Positions 1 to 8,069 of a DNA stretch of 64,000 bases are shown in pieces. The notes beneath the pieces are model-generated. The model was not told the origin of the DNA. It searched no databases and worked only from the letters and a program-made list of their open reading frames with translations. Position 1 is the stretch's first letter, and each line of letters opens with the position of its first letter. Source of the stretch: Paucibacter sp. KBW04 (lineage in GTDB: Bacteria; Pseudomonadota; Gammaproteobacteria; Burkholderiales; Burkholderiaceae_C); the NCBI RefSeq assembly GCF_003852425.1, contig NZ_QAJN01000013.1, positions 1 through 64,000 of the forward strand, read 5' to 3'. The position numbers and the translations under genes are program-made.

Positions 1-44
1 ACGTTGACGTGCGGCTTGGTACGTTCAAACTTGCTCTTTGCCAT
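1..44 (-). CDS. tuf: Elongation factor Tu, N-terminal fragment
   Basis: Only the first 14 codons are inside the window, reading MAKSKFERTKPHVNV, which is the standard bacterial EF-Tu start. EF-Tu is the GTPase that delivers aminoacyl-tRNA to the ribosome. A good ribosome-binding site (caggagcg) lies just upstream of the ATG. The gene runs off the left edge. The tRNA-Tyr/Gly/Thr block directly upstream on the same strand is the conserved proteobacterial tRNA-tufB arrangement, so tuf is probably co-transcribed with the tRNAs. Confidence 0.93.
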   Translation of the reverse strand, partial: MAKSKFERTKPHVN

Positions 45-113
45 TTCTGCGCTCCTGCGAGGGACTCTGATCAGACCAGAAGAAAAAAAAGAAAGCGAAA
101 GACTGGGAAATTG

Positions 114-188
<75 letters not shown>

Positions 189-276
189 ATCGACACGGGT
201 CTGCAGACTCAAGCAAACCAACAAACCGGTATCGACGACTTCTTCCGGCACTTGCTAACGACACCAACTCTGACGC

Positions 277-350
277 TGGAGCGGGAAACGGGAATCGAAC
301 CCGTGTCATTAGCTTGGAAGGCTAAGGTTCTACCATTGAACTACTCCCGC
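277..350 (-). tRNA. glyT: tRNA-Gly (anticodon TCC)
   Basis: The minus strand shows a GCGGGAG acceptor stem, an anticodon stem TTAGC/GCTAA around loop CTTCCAA (anticodon TCC), a T-arm GTTCGATT and an encoded CCA. It is the middle gene of the Tyr-Gly-Thr-tuf operon. Confidence 0.97.
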
Positions 351-432
351 CCGGGAGTCTTACCTTTCATCAACCCTTGATGATCGAGTCGCTGGAACAC
401 CCAGCGACTCGAGTCAAGCGATTGGTTTGCCT

Positions 433-518
433 TGGTGGAGGAGGCTGGATTCGAACCAGCGTACGCGTTAGCGGGCAGATTTACAGTCTGCTGCCTTTAA
501 CCACTCGGCCACCCCTCC
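433..518 (-). tRNA. tyrU: tRNA-Tyr (anticodon GTA)
   Basis: An 86-base class II tRNA with a long variable arm. The anticodon stem is GCAGA/TCTGC around loop CTGTAAA (anticodon GTA), the T-arm reads GTTCGAAT, and the CCA end is encoded. It is the promoter-proximal gene of the tRNA-tuf operon. Confidence 0.97.
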
Positions 519-532
519 GAGGCAAGCCCGCA

Positions 533-562
533 ACTATAGCAGAGCTTTTCAGACTCCGCCAA
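533..562 (-). promoter_or_regulatory. Promoter of the tRNA-tuf operon
   Basis: On the minus strand a -35-like TTGGCG (557-562) and a -10-like TATAGT (533-538) are 18 bases apart, about 15 bases before mature tRNA-Tyr. A GC-rich stretch follows the -10, as in many stable-RNA promoters. The prediction rests on consensus match only. Confidence 0.55.
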
Positions 563-815
563 GGATTTTTGAAAAAAGATCATGGAGCCGCCTCTGCCTC
601 CTTCCCAAATTCAGGCTCAAAGCGCCTAGCCGCGGGGCCTCCAAGCCTTTGACACCCCTCCAAAGATCCTCTAAAAAAATTTCGCCGCCCGCGAGCAGCC
701 GCCCCACTCACCCATCCATCGCCATGAAATTGAGGCGCAATCCGCACGCCTCAGAACAAACCCTGGCATACCCAAGCACCACAGACCAGCAGCCAGCCAC
801 TTGGCCAACAAGGCG

Positions 816-836
816 CTAATACCAATTCCCTACCAA
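816..836 (-). promoter_or_regulatory. Candidate NagQ/GntR operator upstream of TonB receptor
   Basis: On the minus strand this reads TTGGTA-N6-TGGTATTAG. The same half-site pair with the same 6-base gap recurs at 13457-13477 and 13561-13581, upstream of the GlcNAc operon that encodes a GntR/UTRA regulator. Shared sequence and spacing across the two divergently arranged units point to one regulator. Confidence 0.6.
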
Positions 837-941
837 GTTTGGATTGCTTCTATTAGTGGTCTTGCGCCGCTGTAGCAGGCCAGTGAGCGGATTTCAAGGG
901 GGTGGCGGCGCTACGACAGCAGGGAAAACACGCCCTCGAAA

Positions 942-959
942 TTGGTAGCAAAGTGGCAC
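942..959 (+). promoter_or_regulatory. Degenerate operator-like repeat
   Basis: TTGGTA-N6-TGGCAC on the plus strand keeps the first half-site and the spacing of the candidate operator but diverges in the second half. It may be an auxiliary weak site or chance similarity. Confidence 0.25.
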
Positions 960-1037
960 TACTGGACCGTATAGTGGCATGGCATTGGTTGCATTCGTAT
1001 GACAATTGGGGGCATCAGGAACACACCATCCGTCAGA

Positions 1038-1055
1038 TTGGTATGAACCTGGTTC
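1038..1055 (+). promoter_or_regulatory. Operator-like repeat close to the receptor start
   Basis: TTGGTA-N6-TGGTTC on the plus strand, about 50 bases before the receptor ATG, matches the candidate GntR operator with one degenerate half. Its position would suit repression of the receptor. Confidence 0.35.
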
Positions 1056-1105
1056 CGTTAGAAACTGGCCGGTTGCAAGAGTCAAGGCCACATCGAGGAG
1101 CATTT

Positions 1106-3745
1106 ATGAAGATCAAACAAAGTCCGATCGCTGCCGCGGTCACCATGACGCTGCTGAGCGTCGCATTTGCCGCTCAGGCACAGCAGGCTGAACAAGCACC
1201 GGCTGCCAAGTCCGAAGCAACTCAACTCGAAGCCGTGGTGGTGACGGGTATTCGCGCTTCGCTGCAGTCGGCTGCCAATATCAAGAAAAACGCCACCGCG
1301 GTGGTGGACGCCGTGTCTGCTGAAGACATTGGCAAGCTGCCCGATACCGATGTGGGCCAATCGCTGGGTCGCATCCCCGGCATTTCCGTTGGCCGCGCAT
1401 TCGGCCAAGGCGCTTCGGTGTCAATTCGCGGTACCGACCCGCAAATGACCTACACCACGCTGAACGGTCAGACGGTTGCCTCCACCGGTTGGTACGACCA
1501 GCAGGACATCGACCGCTCGTTCAACTACTCCCTGCTGCCCTCCGAAATGGTCGGCGGCATGGAGGTCTACAAGTCCTCGCAAGCGGATCTGACCGAAGGC
1601 GGCATTGGCGGCACGGTGATCGTGAAGACTCGCAAGCCTCTGGACATGAAGGCCAACTCGGCATTCGTCAGCGCCAAGTACGGCAAGGGCACCATCAGCG
1701 ACGCTGACAAGGAAGTCTCGGGTCTGTACAGCTGGAAGAACGCTTCCAGCACCTTCGGCGCCCTGGTCGCTGCGGGTTACTCGGAAGGCACTTACATCCG
1801 TCGTGGTATCGAGGCCGACAGCCGTTGGTCTTCGGACGTTGCACCGACCGCCTTTGTGCAAGACCGTAAGCGCACCGCCCTGAACGTCACCCTGCAAGCC
1901 AAGCCCGTCCAAGGCCTGGAGTTGGGCTTGAATGTTCTGCGCCTGAAGCTGGATGCCAACAACTCCAACAGCAGCGACTACATCTTCCACGACGCCAACT
2001 GCGACAAGCGCAATACCGACGTGACGTCGAGCTTCAACCCCAGTGGCATGTGCTTGCACAGCACCACCACGGCAAGCAATCCCTTGATGAACCAGTTCTA
2101 CCAGAACTGGGCTCGCGCGGCTGAAATGACGTCGGACAGCGTCACCTTTGACGCCCACTACAAGCTGGACAGCGCCAAGTTTGACTTCGTCGCCGGCAGC
2201 ACCAAGGCCGACGGTGGCACCACCCTGACCACCAACTATGCCTACGGCTGGTGGGACAAGCCCGCCAAGTGGCAAGGCACCATTGACGCCACCGGCAAGC
2301 AGATTTCGGTGAACCCGACTTCCAACCAATCCTTCGGCGTCGCGGACTTGCCCAAGCAAAGCTCGCCCGAGACCTGGGCGACCTCGCAAGGCCCGAACAA
2401 GGACCAGGAGAAGTTCCTGCAACTGGACGGCACTTTTGACCTGAACTGGGGTGCCATCGTCGCCTTCAAGACTGGCCTGCGCTACGCCGACCACACCTTT
2501 GAAAAGCGCGCCATCCGCCCGGTGTGGAACAAGACCATCACCCCTGTTGACACCTCGACCCTGTTCAACGGTTCTGTGGATGTGGCCAGCTGGTCCATCC
2601 CGCGTCCGAACATCGACGCCATGATTGCCAACACCAAGGCAAACATCGGCGGCTGGATCGAAGACCGCTCGGCCTACAGCGAACTGAACGAGAAGAACAA
2701 GTCGGCCTACGGCATGTTTGAGTTCGACACCAAGGACATCCGCGGTAACTTCGGCCTGCGTTACGTCTCCACCGACGTGCGCAGCACCGGCTATGTGTTC
2801 GACGGCACGCCTCTGGCCGCTGGCGACTACTCGGGCAACGCCAACTGGAGCAAGAACACCGCCTCCAAGAAGGACAGCTACAACGAGATCCTGCCCAGCG
2901 TCAACATTGCCTTCGACTTGCAACGCAATGTGATCCTGCGCGTCGCTGCCTCGCAGACCATCACCCGACCCAACTTCGCCAATATGTTTGGCGTGACGGT
3001 GTCGGGCTACAACGATGACCGCAAGGGCAACGAAACCTGGACCACCGGCAGTGTCTCGCTCAAGCCCATGAAGTCCAGCAACGCCGATATCGGTGTTGAG
3101 TACTACTACGGCAAGGGCAATATGCTGGCTGCCACCTTCTTCACCAAGGACATCTCCAACTTCATCACCGCTGAAATCAAGGAGAACCAAAAGGTTGGCC
3201 TGGTCGATCCCCTGACCGGCCAAGACAACTGGACCTTGCAGAACTTTGTGAACGCCGGTGGCGGTCGCATCCGCGGTATCGAGTTGCAAGTCAATCACGG
3301 CTTCAACAACGGCTTCGGCACCGCCGCGAGCTACACCTTCACCGACGGCACAGCACCCGCTGCCAGCTATATCGACAATCTGGGCATCTTCACCCAAGCG
3401 TCGAAGCACAACCTGAACTTGGTCGGTTACTACGAGCAAGAGGCCTACTCTGCCCGTCTGGCCTACAACTGGCGCTCGAAGTACATGATCCGCGAAGGCG
3501 CTTTCTGGTACGGCAACCGCATGCATGACGCATTCGGCACGCTGGACGCAAGCCTGGGCTGGAACATCAACAAGACCCTGCGCCTGTCCTTCGACGCCGT
3601 CAACCTGCTCAAGCAAGACGATGTGCAGTACGGCGCAGCCGATGCCAGCAACGCGGCCGTCAAAGACCCGCTGCGCGCTGGTTTCCCGGCCTGGTCCTTC
3701 AAGGGCGAAACGACCTTCAAGCTGGGTCTGAGCGCCAAGTTCTGA
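1106..3745 (+). CDS. TonB-dependent receptor (TonB-Xanth-Caul type), probable GlcNAc/chitooligosaccharide uptake
   Basis: An 879-residue outer-membrane receptor. The ATG at 1106 follows a cgaggag ribosome-binding site and starts a clear signal peptide (MKIKQSPIAAAVTMTLLSVAFA). After it come a TonB-box-like EAVVVTG, the plug (IRASLQSAANIKKNATAVVDAV; DVGQSLGRIPGISVGRA) and a 22-strand-type barrel ending in F. The plug wording is typical of the TonB-Xanth-Caul subfamily, which takes up sugars rather than siderophores and often sits with carbohydrate genes. Here it faces an amino-sugar operon and shares operator-like motifs with it. Substrate specificity is inferred from context, not seen in the sequence. 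Confidence 0.88.
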   Translation: MKIKQSPIAAAVTMTLLSVAFAAQAQQAEQAPAAKSEATQLEAVVVTGIRASLQSAANIKKNATAVVDAVSAEDIGKLPDTDVGQSLGRIPGISVGRAFGQGASVSIRGTDPQMTYTTLNGQTVASTGWYDQQDIDRSFNYSLLPSEMVGGMEVYKSSQADLTEGGIGGTVIVKTRKPLDMKANSAFVSAKYGKGTISDADKEVSGLYSWKNASSTFGALVAAGYSEGTYIRRGIEADSRWSSDVAPTAFVQDRKRTALNVTLQAKPVQGLELGLNVLRLKLDANNSNSSDYIFHDANCDKRNTDVTSSFNPSGMCLHSTTTASNPLMNQFYQNWARAAEMTSDSVTFDAHYKLDSAKFDFVAGSTKADGGTTLTTNYAYGWWDKPAKWQGTIDATGKQISVNPTSNQSFGVADLPKQSSPETWATSQGPNKDQEKFLQLDGTFDLNWGAIVAFKTGLRYADHTFEKRAIRPVWNKTITPVDTSTLFNGSVDVASWSIPRPNIDAMIANTKANIGGWIEDRSAYSELNEKNKSAYGMFEFDTKDIRGNFGLRYVSTDVRSTGYVFDGTPLAAGDYSGNANWSKNTASKKDSYNEILPSVNIAFDLQRNVILRVAASQTITRPNFANMFGVTVSGYNDDRKGNETWTTGSVSLKPMKSSNADIGVEYYYGKGNMLAATFFTKDISNFITAEIKENQKVGLVDPLTGQDNWTLQNFVNAGGGRIRGIELQVNHGFNNGFGTAASYTFTDGTAPAASYIDNLGIFTQASKHNLNLVGYYEQEAYSARLAYNWRSKYMIREGAFWYGNRMHDAFGTLDASLGWNINKTLRLSFDAVNLLKQDDVQYGAADASNAAVKDPLRAGFPAWSFKGETTFKLGLSAKF

Positions 3746-3770
3746 TGCACTCTTTGATTGCATAAGCGCA

Positions 3771-3799
3771 AATGCCCGGCCTTGGCCGGGCATTTTTTC
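3771..3799 (+). terminator. Rho-independent terminator after the TonB receptor
   Basis: An 11-base perfect inverted repeat (AATGCCCGGCC / GGCCGGGCATT) with a 2-base centre, followed by a T-run, 25 bases after the receptor stop. Confidence 0.9.
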
Positions 3800-3854
3800 T
3801 TGTTGCCTGACAATTCAGTCGCCGCCCCAATCCAAAGCCAAACACACAGCCGCC

Positions 3855-4574
3855 ATGCCCGAACCCTTTGCCCTGCGCATGCCTCCCAATATCCAATCGG
3901 TCGCTATTGGCGAGCACCAGGTCGTCTTCATTGATGACTTTCTTGAGCAGCCCGAAGCCCTGCTCGAAGCGGCCTGCCGCAGCAGCTACTCGCCCTACCC
4001 CGGCGTGGCCGAGAAAAAGGGCTATCCCGGCATTCGCGCCGAGGCGCCAGCGGACTACTCGGCCAATCTCACCGAACTGCTGGAACCCCTGATCAAGCTG
4101 AACTTCGGTGTGCCAGAGGATCTGCCCCTGCGCAAAAGCATGTGCGCCTTCTCGCTCACGACCACAGCAGCCTCAGAGTTAGGCCCGCTACAGCGCACCC
4201 CACATTTCGACGCCAGCACGCCCTATCACATGGCGGTCTTGCTCTATCTTTGCGGCCCTGAACATGGCGGCACGGGCTTCTATCGCCACAAAGCCACCGG
4301 CCTGCAGCAAATCACGGCTGAAACGCGGGAGCAGTATCTCGACGAGTACTACGCCGAACTCAACCGGCATCACCCCCCGCCGCGCTATTTCGACGATGGT
4401 GATGCGCACTTCAGCTTTTTGGGCATGATGCCCGCCCGCTTCAATCGCCTGGTGGTCTACCCCGGCAGCTTGCTGCACAGCGCCTGCATCAATCCGGCCT
4501 TGAGCCTGAGCAGCAATCCACGCAGCGGTCGCTTGACCGTCAATACCTTTTACGATTTCGGCACGGTGGTGTGA
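3855..4574 (+). CDS. DUF6445-like putative Fe(II)/2-oxoglutarate-type oxygenase
   Basis: A 239-residue soluble protein. It shows an oxygenase-like metal triad: H117-x-D119 in RTPHFDAS, a distal H208 in SLLHSA and R226 in SGRLTVN, with the GGTGFYRH segment between them. I recognise it as resembling DUF6445, a family often found beside TonB-Xanth-Caul receptors with SapC-like and tryptophan-halogenase-like genes. Neither of those partners is present here. The product and substrate are unknown. A terminator separates it from the receptor, and no strong ribosome-binding site precedes the ATG. Met9 is a possible alternative start. Confidence 0.65.
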   Translation: MPEPFALRMPPNIQSVAIGEHQVVFIDDFLEQPEALLEAACRSSYSPYPGVAEKKGYPGIRAEAPADYSANLTELLEPLIKLNFGVPEDLPLRKSMCAFSLTTTAASELGPLQRTPHFDASTPYHMAVLLYLCGPEHGGTGFYRHKATGLQQITAETREQYLDEYYAELNRHHPPPRYFDDGDAHFSFLGMMPARFNRLVVYPGSLLHSACINPALSLSSNPRSGRLTVNTFYDFGTVV

Positions 4575-4625
4575 GCGTGCCTGCTGAGGCGGGCCTCCCG
4601 GCCCTCCCCTCGCAGCCCACCCTGG

Positions 4626-5696
4626 TCAAACCTTGATGTAAACACCCCGTTTGTCCAAGACCTTGACGATCAAGGCCCAGACGGCGACAAAGGCCAGGGC
4701 GAAGGCCAGGGACTGGCCGTAAGGCCCGACCAAAGGTTTGAGCCAGCCAAAGCCGTGGGCGTAAAGCGGCCCCATCAGGCCCAGACCTTCAAGCAGCACG
4801 GTCGTCATCCAAGCACCGGCATAGGCTGCGATGGCATTGACGCCAAAGGCACGACCCAGAGGCGGCAGGCCGCGACGGTCGATCAGCCAATGCGCCAGGG
4901 CCAGGGCCAAGCAAGCCAGGCCACCGGTCCAAAACACAAAGGAGCCGGTCCACAACTGCTTGTTGAGCGGCAAGCCCAGCTGATCCAGCAGCAAGCCGGC
5001 CAGGGCCGCCGCCGCGCCAAAGGCCAACAAGGGGCGCAGCGACGCACGGCGCAGCCATTCACCCGCGCGCAGACCCAACAACGTCGTCGCCAAAGCCCCC
5101 AAGGTGCTGACCACGCCTTCAGGGTCATGGCCCAGACCGGTCTGGGCATTCCATTCGTAGCCAAAACGGCCCAGCAGCCAGGCATCGGTTTGCGAGGCGA
5201 TATTGCCCACCTTGTCCAGGCTGCCGCCCCAAAGCAAGAGGCCGGCGTAGCCCAGCAGCAAGGCCGCAATCAAGGCCCACTGAGCGCGCTCGCGCAGATA
5301 AATGGCCGCCAGGCCGGTCAAGGCGAAACAGATGCCGATGCGCTGCAGAACGCCGGGGATGCGCAACTCAGGTTTGCTCATGATCCACCAGGCCAGCAGA
5401 TGCAAGACCAGGCCCAGCACCAGGATGCGAGCAGCGCGCTTGAGCACCGTCGCGGCCAGAGGCCCTGCAGGTGCACCGGCCGCAATGCGCCCCCCCATGG
5501 CCAGGGCCAGGGAGACGCCGACGATGAAGAGGAAGAAGGGGAAGATCAGATCGGTGGGCGTGCAGCCATGCCAGGCGGCATGCTCCAGCGGATCCATCAC
5601 ATGGCCCCAGTCACCGGGATTGTTGACGAGCAGCATGCCCGCCACCGTCAAGCCCCGCAGCGCATCCACCGATGCATAGCGCTTTGTCGAGCTCAT
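4626..5696 (-). CDS. nagX: NagX-like membrane acyltransferase (HGSNAT/DUF5009 family)
   Basis: A 356-residue polytopic membrane protein with about ten hydrophobic segments. The N-terminus (RYASVDALRGLTVAGMLLVNN) and the segment AAWHGCTPTDLIFPFFLFIVG are signatures of the heparan-alpha-glucosaminide N-acetyltransferase/DUF5009 family. Bacterial members in GlcNAc clusters are called NagX. Their exact job is not settled, but a role in amino-sugar acetyl transfer or transport is inferred. It is the last gene of the minus-strand nag operon, 37 bases after the GH16 gene. Confidence 0.82.
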   Translation of the reverse strand: MSSTKRYASVDALRGLTVAGMLLVNNPGDWGHVMDPLEHAAWHGCTPTDLIFPFFLFIVGVSLALAMGGRIAAGAPAGPLAATVLKRAARILVLGLVLHLLAWWIMSKPELRIPGVLQRIGICFALTGLAAIYLRERAQWALIAALLLGYAGLLLWGGSLDKVGNIASQTDAWLLGRFGYEWNAQTGLGHDPEGVVSTLGALATTLLGLRAGEWLRRASLRPLLAFGAAAALAGLLLDQLGLPLNKQLWTGSFVFWTGGLACLALALAHWLIDRRGLPPLGRAFGVNAIAAYAGAWMTTVLLEGLGLMGPLYAHGFGWLKPLVGPYGQSLAFALAFVAVWALIVKVLDKRGVYIKV

Positions 5697-5733
5697 GGCC
5701 CCACCCCTCTAACAAACAAAAAAAATAGCAGAC

Positions 5734-6669
5734 TTAAAAATCGCAGAGGCTGGGCAAGGCCGGATTGGCCGGCGGCACCGTGTCGATGTGCTTGACGCCG
5801 CCAGCGCGCAGGCGCTTGACCTCGGCCATCACCTGCTTGGGGCTCAGGACTTGCTTGCGGGCATGGAAAACCCAGTCCACATCCTCCTGATAGACCCGCG
5901 CCTCCTCGCTCTTCTCAAGCAAGCCGCCGGGCGAGAACCAGAGGTTGAAGTTGATGGACATGGGCACGACCGGATAGTTGCGTCCGCCATGCTGGGCCAA
6001 CAAGCGGCCATCCAGATAGAGCCGGGTCTTGCCATCGGCGATCTGCATCATCAACACATGCCAGCCGTCCAGCGAGACCATTTCCTCATGGCTCTGGTTG
6101 TAGGCCTGCCATGGGTCCAGCTGCACCGTCTGCCAGGTAATGCCGTACAGCCGCGTCTTGTCGCTGCCCCATCCGCCATTGGGCAGGTACTCGAAGTCCA
6201 ACTCTGAGAAGTTGGGGTCGAAGTCGTGCTTGAGCGGGCTGACCACGTAAAAGGTCTGGATGACCGGGTCACCGTCCAGGCCGCGCAGCGGCTTGTCGTT
6301 GAAGCGCACCCGGGCGGCGTAAGTGCCTTCCAAATACTTGCGCGCATGGCAGAGTTGTGCCTGGCGGGTACCGGGCCCCGTGCCGTCGGTCTGCGCCGTC
6401 ATGCGCAACAGGCGATTGCCGGGCTGCAGCGGATCGGCCACCAAGCTGAACTGCTCGGCCGACCACAGCGCGCCGGGCACGCCGGGGTGGCCGGCCTTGC
6501 TGCGAGGCGTCCAGCCGCCGGCCGTCAACTCGGCCAAGTCTGCATAGGAGAAGTCGTCAAACAGCAAGCCGGCCGAGGCCGCGGTTCGCGGTCCGGCCGA
6601 AGCCAAGGTGGCGACTGCCAGCGTCAAACCGCTGGCCCAGCGCAAGGCAGCGCGCAAAGAGATCGGCAT
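5734..6669 (-). CDS. Secreted glycoside hydrolase family 16-like protein
   Basis: A 311-residue protein with an N-terminal signal peptide ending near ATLASAG and a concanavalin-like domain. The catalytic signature E-L-D-F-E (Glu156, Asp158, Glu160, counting from the ATG at 6669) is the GH16 nucleophile/assisting/acid-base triad. The surrounding residues (FYVVSPLKHDFDPNFSELDFEYLPNGG; WHVLMMQIADGKTRLYLDG; SINFNLWF) also fit GH16. The start nearly abuts the permease stop, implying translational coupling; a TTG two codons earlier is an alternative. GH16 enzymes cleave beta-glucans or beta-galactans, so presence inside a GlcNAc operon is unexpected. The substrate could be a GlcNAc-containing glycan. 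Confidence 0.72.
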   Translation of the reverse strand: MPISLRAALRWASGLTLAVATLASAGPRTAASAGLLFDDFSYADLAELTAGGWTPRSKAGHPGVPGALWSAEQFSLVADPLQPGNRLLRMTAQTDGTGPGTRQAQLCHARKYLEGTYAARVRFNDKPLRGLDGDPVIQTFYVVSPLKHDFDPNFSELDFEYLPNGGWGSDKTRLYGITWQTVQLDPWQAYNQSHEEMVSLDGWHVLMMQIADGKTRLYLDGRLLAQHGGRNYPVVPMSINFNLWFSPGGLLEKSEEARVYQEDVDWVFHARKQVLSPKQVMAEVKRLRAGGVKHIDTVPPANPALPSLCDF

Positions 6670-6671
6670 AT

Positions 6672-8030
6672 TCAACGCGAGGCAGCAGTCGGGGCAGATG
6701 GCGCAGCGGGCGACTCATTCGATGCAGCATCCGCCTGAGTGGCCTCCGCCGCGGCCGCCTCGGGCTTGGGCATCTTGACGAAGAAGAGCAGCACAAACAC
6801 CGGCAGGCCGCACAAAATCGTCCAGAGAAAGAACTTCTCATAGCCCATGGCCATCTGCACATCGCCGCTGATGGTCTTGGAGAAGATGAAGCCCAACTGC
6901 ATCACACCCGTACCGAGGGCATAGTGCGCGGTGGAGAATTTGCCCGGCGCCAAGACCTGCATGATGAACAAAATCATGCCCACAAAGCCGAAGCCATAAC
7001 CAAACATCTCAACCGTCACCGCCGCGCCGATGTGAAACAGATCCGGCGGCAAGGTCGCGCTGAGGTAGTAGAAGGTCAGGTTTGGCACCAGCATGGCGGC
7101 CAGCAAAATCGGCATGGCACGCTTCAAGCTCAGCCAAGAGGTGAAGTAGCCGCCCGCGATGCTGCCAATCAAAAAGGCTGCCGTGCCGAAAGTGCCGTAA
7201 ATGCCCCCGACCTGCTCCGTGGTCAAACCCAGGCCGCCATTGCTGCGCGGCTCGATCAGGAACAAGGGCCCAATCGTCTGCACCTGGCCCTCGGCAAAGC
7301 GGAACAACACGATGAACAAAATCATCAGCCAGATGCCAGGCTTGGTAAGCAAGTCAGCGATCACCTCCTTGAGCGTGGCGAGCACGCTGGCAGCGCTGAC
7401 CTTGCCGGCCTTGGCGTTCAGCACATCGGGCAAGGCACGGGCGTTGTAGGCCGCCAAGCCCGCCAGCAGCAGGGCCAGCATGGCGAAAATGACGCTCCAG
7501 GCATTGAACACGCCCATGCCCTTCTCCAGATGGCCAGCCAAAACAAGCAAGCCGCCCAGGGTCAGGAACTTGGAGGCGTTGAAGAACGCGCCTTGCCAGC
7601 CCGCGTAGGCCGCCTGTTGCTTGCTGTCCAGCGAGGCGAGGTAGAGGCCATCGCAAGCGATGTCATGGGTGGCGGCGGCGTAGGCGATCAGGAACAGCAC
7701 CGCGATGCTGGCCGCAAAATACATGGGCAGCTGCACCGCCAGAGCCATCAGGCCCAAGCCCACAGCGCCGGTGAACTGCATGCCCACGACCACACGCTTC
7801 TTGCTGCTGGCCAATTCCAGGAACGGGCTCCACAGCGGCTTGACGGCCCAGGCCAGGCCCAGCAAGCCGGTCCAGCGGGCGATCTGGTCGTTAGGAACGC
7901 CCATATTCTTGAACATCAGGCCGGCCAGCAGCATGACGACAAAGAACTGCATGCCTTGCACAAAGTACAGGCTAGGCACCCAGCTGATGGGTGAACGCAG
8001 GGCGGGCGTGGTCGGGGGGCTGCTGCTCAT
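6672..8030 (-). CDS. AmpG-like MFS permease for amino sugars or muropeptides
   Basis: A 452-residue major-facilitator permease with about twelve membrane segments and a hydrophilic Ala-rich C-terminal tail. The segment YAAATHDIACDGLYLASL matches the ATxDIAxDG loop of the AmpG/PAT branch, which imports GlcNAc-anhydro-muropeptides. A caggag ribosome-binding site precedes the ATG. Downstream it is coupled to the GH16 gene and upstream it follows the GH3 gene by 39 bases. In this operon it probably brings chitooligosaccharides or cell-wall disaccharides into the cytoplasm for the GH3 enzyme. Specificity is inferred. Confidence 0.78.
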   Translation of the reverse strand: MSSSPPTTPALRSPISWVPSLYFVQGMQFFVVMLLAGLMFKNMGVPNDQIARWTGLLGLAWAVKPLWSPFLELASSKKRVVVGMQFTGAVGLGLMALAVQLPMYFAASIAVLFLIAYAAATHDIACDGLYLASLDSKQQAAYAGWQGAFFNASKFLTLGGLLVLAGHLEKGMGVFNAWSVIFAMLALLLAGLAAYNARALPDVLNAKAGKVSAASVLATLKEVIADLLTKPGIWLMILFIVLFRFAEGQVQTIGPLFLIEPRSNGGLGLTTEQVGGIYGTFGTAAFLIGSIAGGYFTSWLSLKRAMPILLAAMLVPNLTFYYLSATLPPDLFHIGAAVTVEMFGYGFGFVGMILFIMQVLAPGKFSTAHYALGTGVMQLGFIFSKTISGDVQMAMGYEKFFLWTILCGLPVFVLLFFVKMPKPEAAAAEATQADAASNESPAAPSAPTAASR

Positions 8031-8069
8031 GCGGGTCTCCTGAATCTACTTTTTATCGGGGGCAAACCA

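Larger units (their letters stand above)
563..1105. other. Long intergenic region ahead of the TonB receptor
   Basis: Apart from three candidate GntR operator copies (listed separately) I see no gene here. The receptor reading frame stays open upstream to about 902, but the extra 68 codons lack a signal peptide and contain operator-like sequence, so I treat them as non-coding. A -10-like TATAGT sits at 970-975 on the plus strand without a convincing -35. The repeated heptamer AGTGGCA occurs at 952 and 973. Confidence 0.5.

Noticed and set aside
902-1105. N-terminal extension of the TonB receptor
   Set aside because: The extra 68 codons contain operator-like motifs and would bury the signal peptide; a good ribosome-binding site precedes the internal ATG.
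1421-3793. A 790-codon open frame on the minus strand across the TonB receptor
   Set aside because: It is antisense to a clearly conserved receptor, with Val/Gly/Ala-rich translation typical of high-GC shadow frames and no domain.
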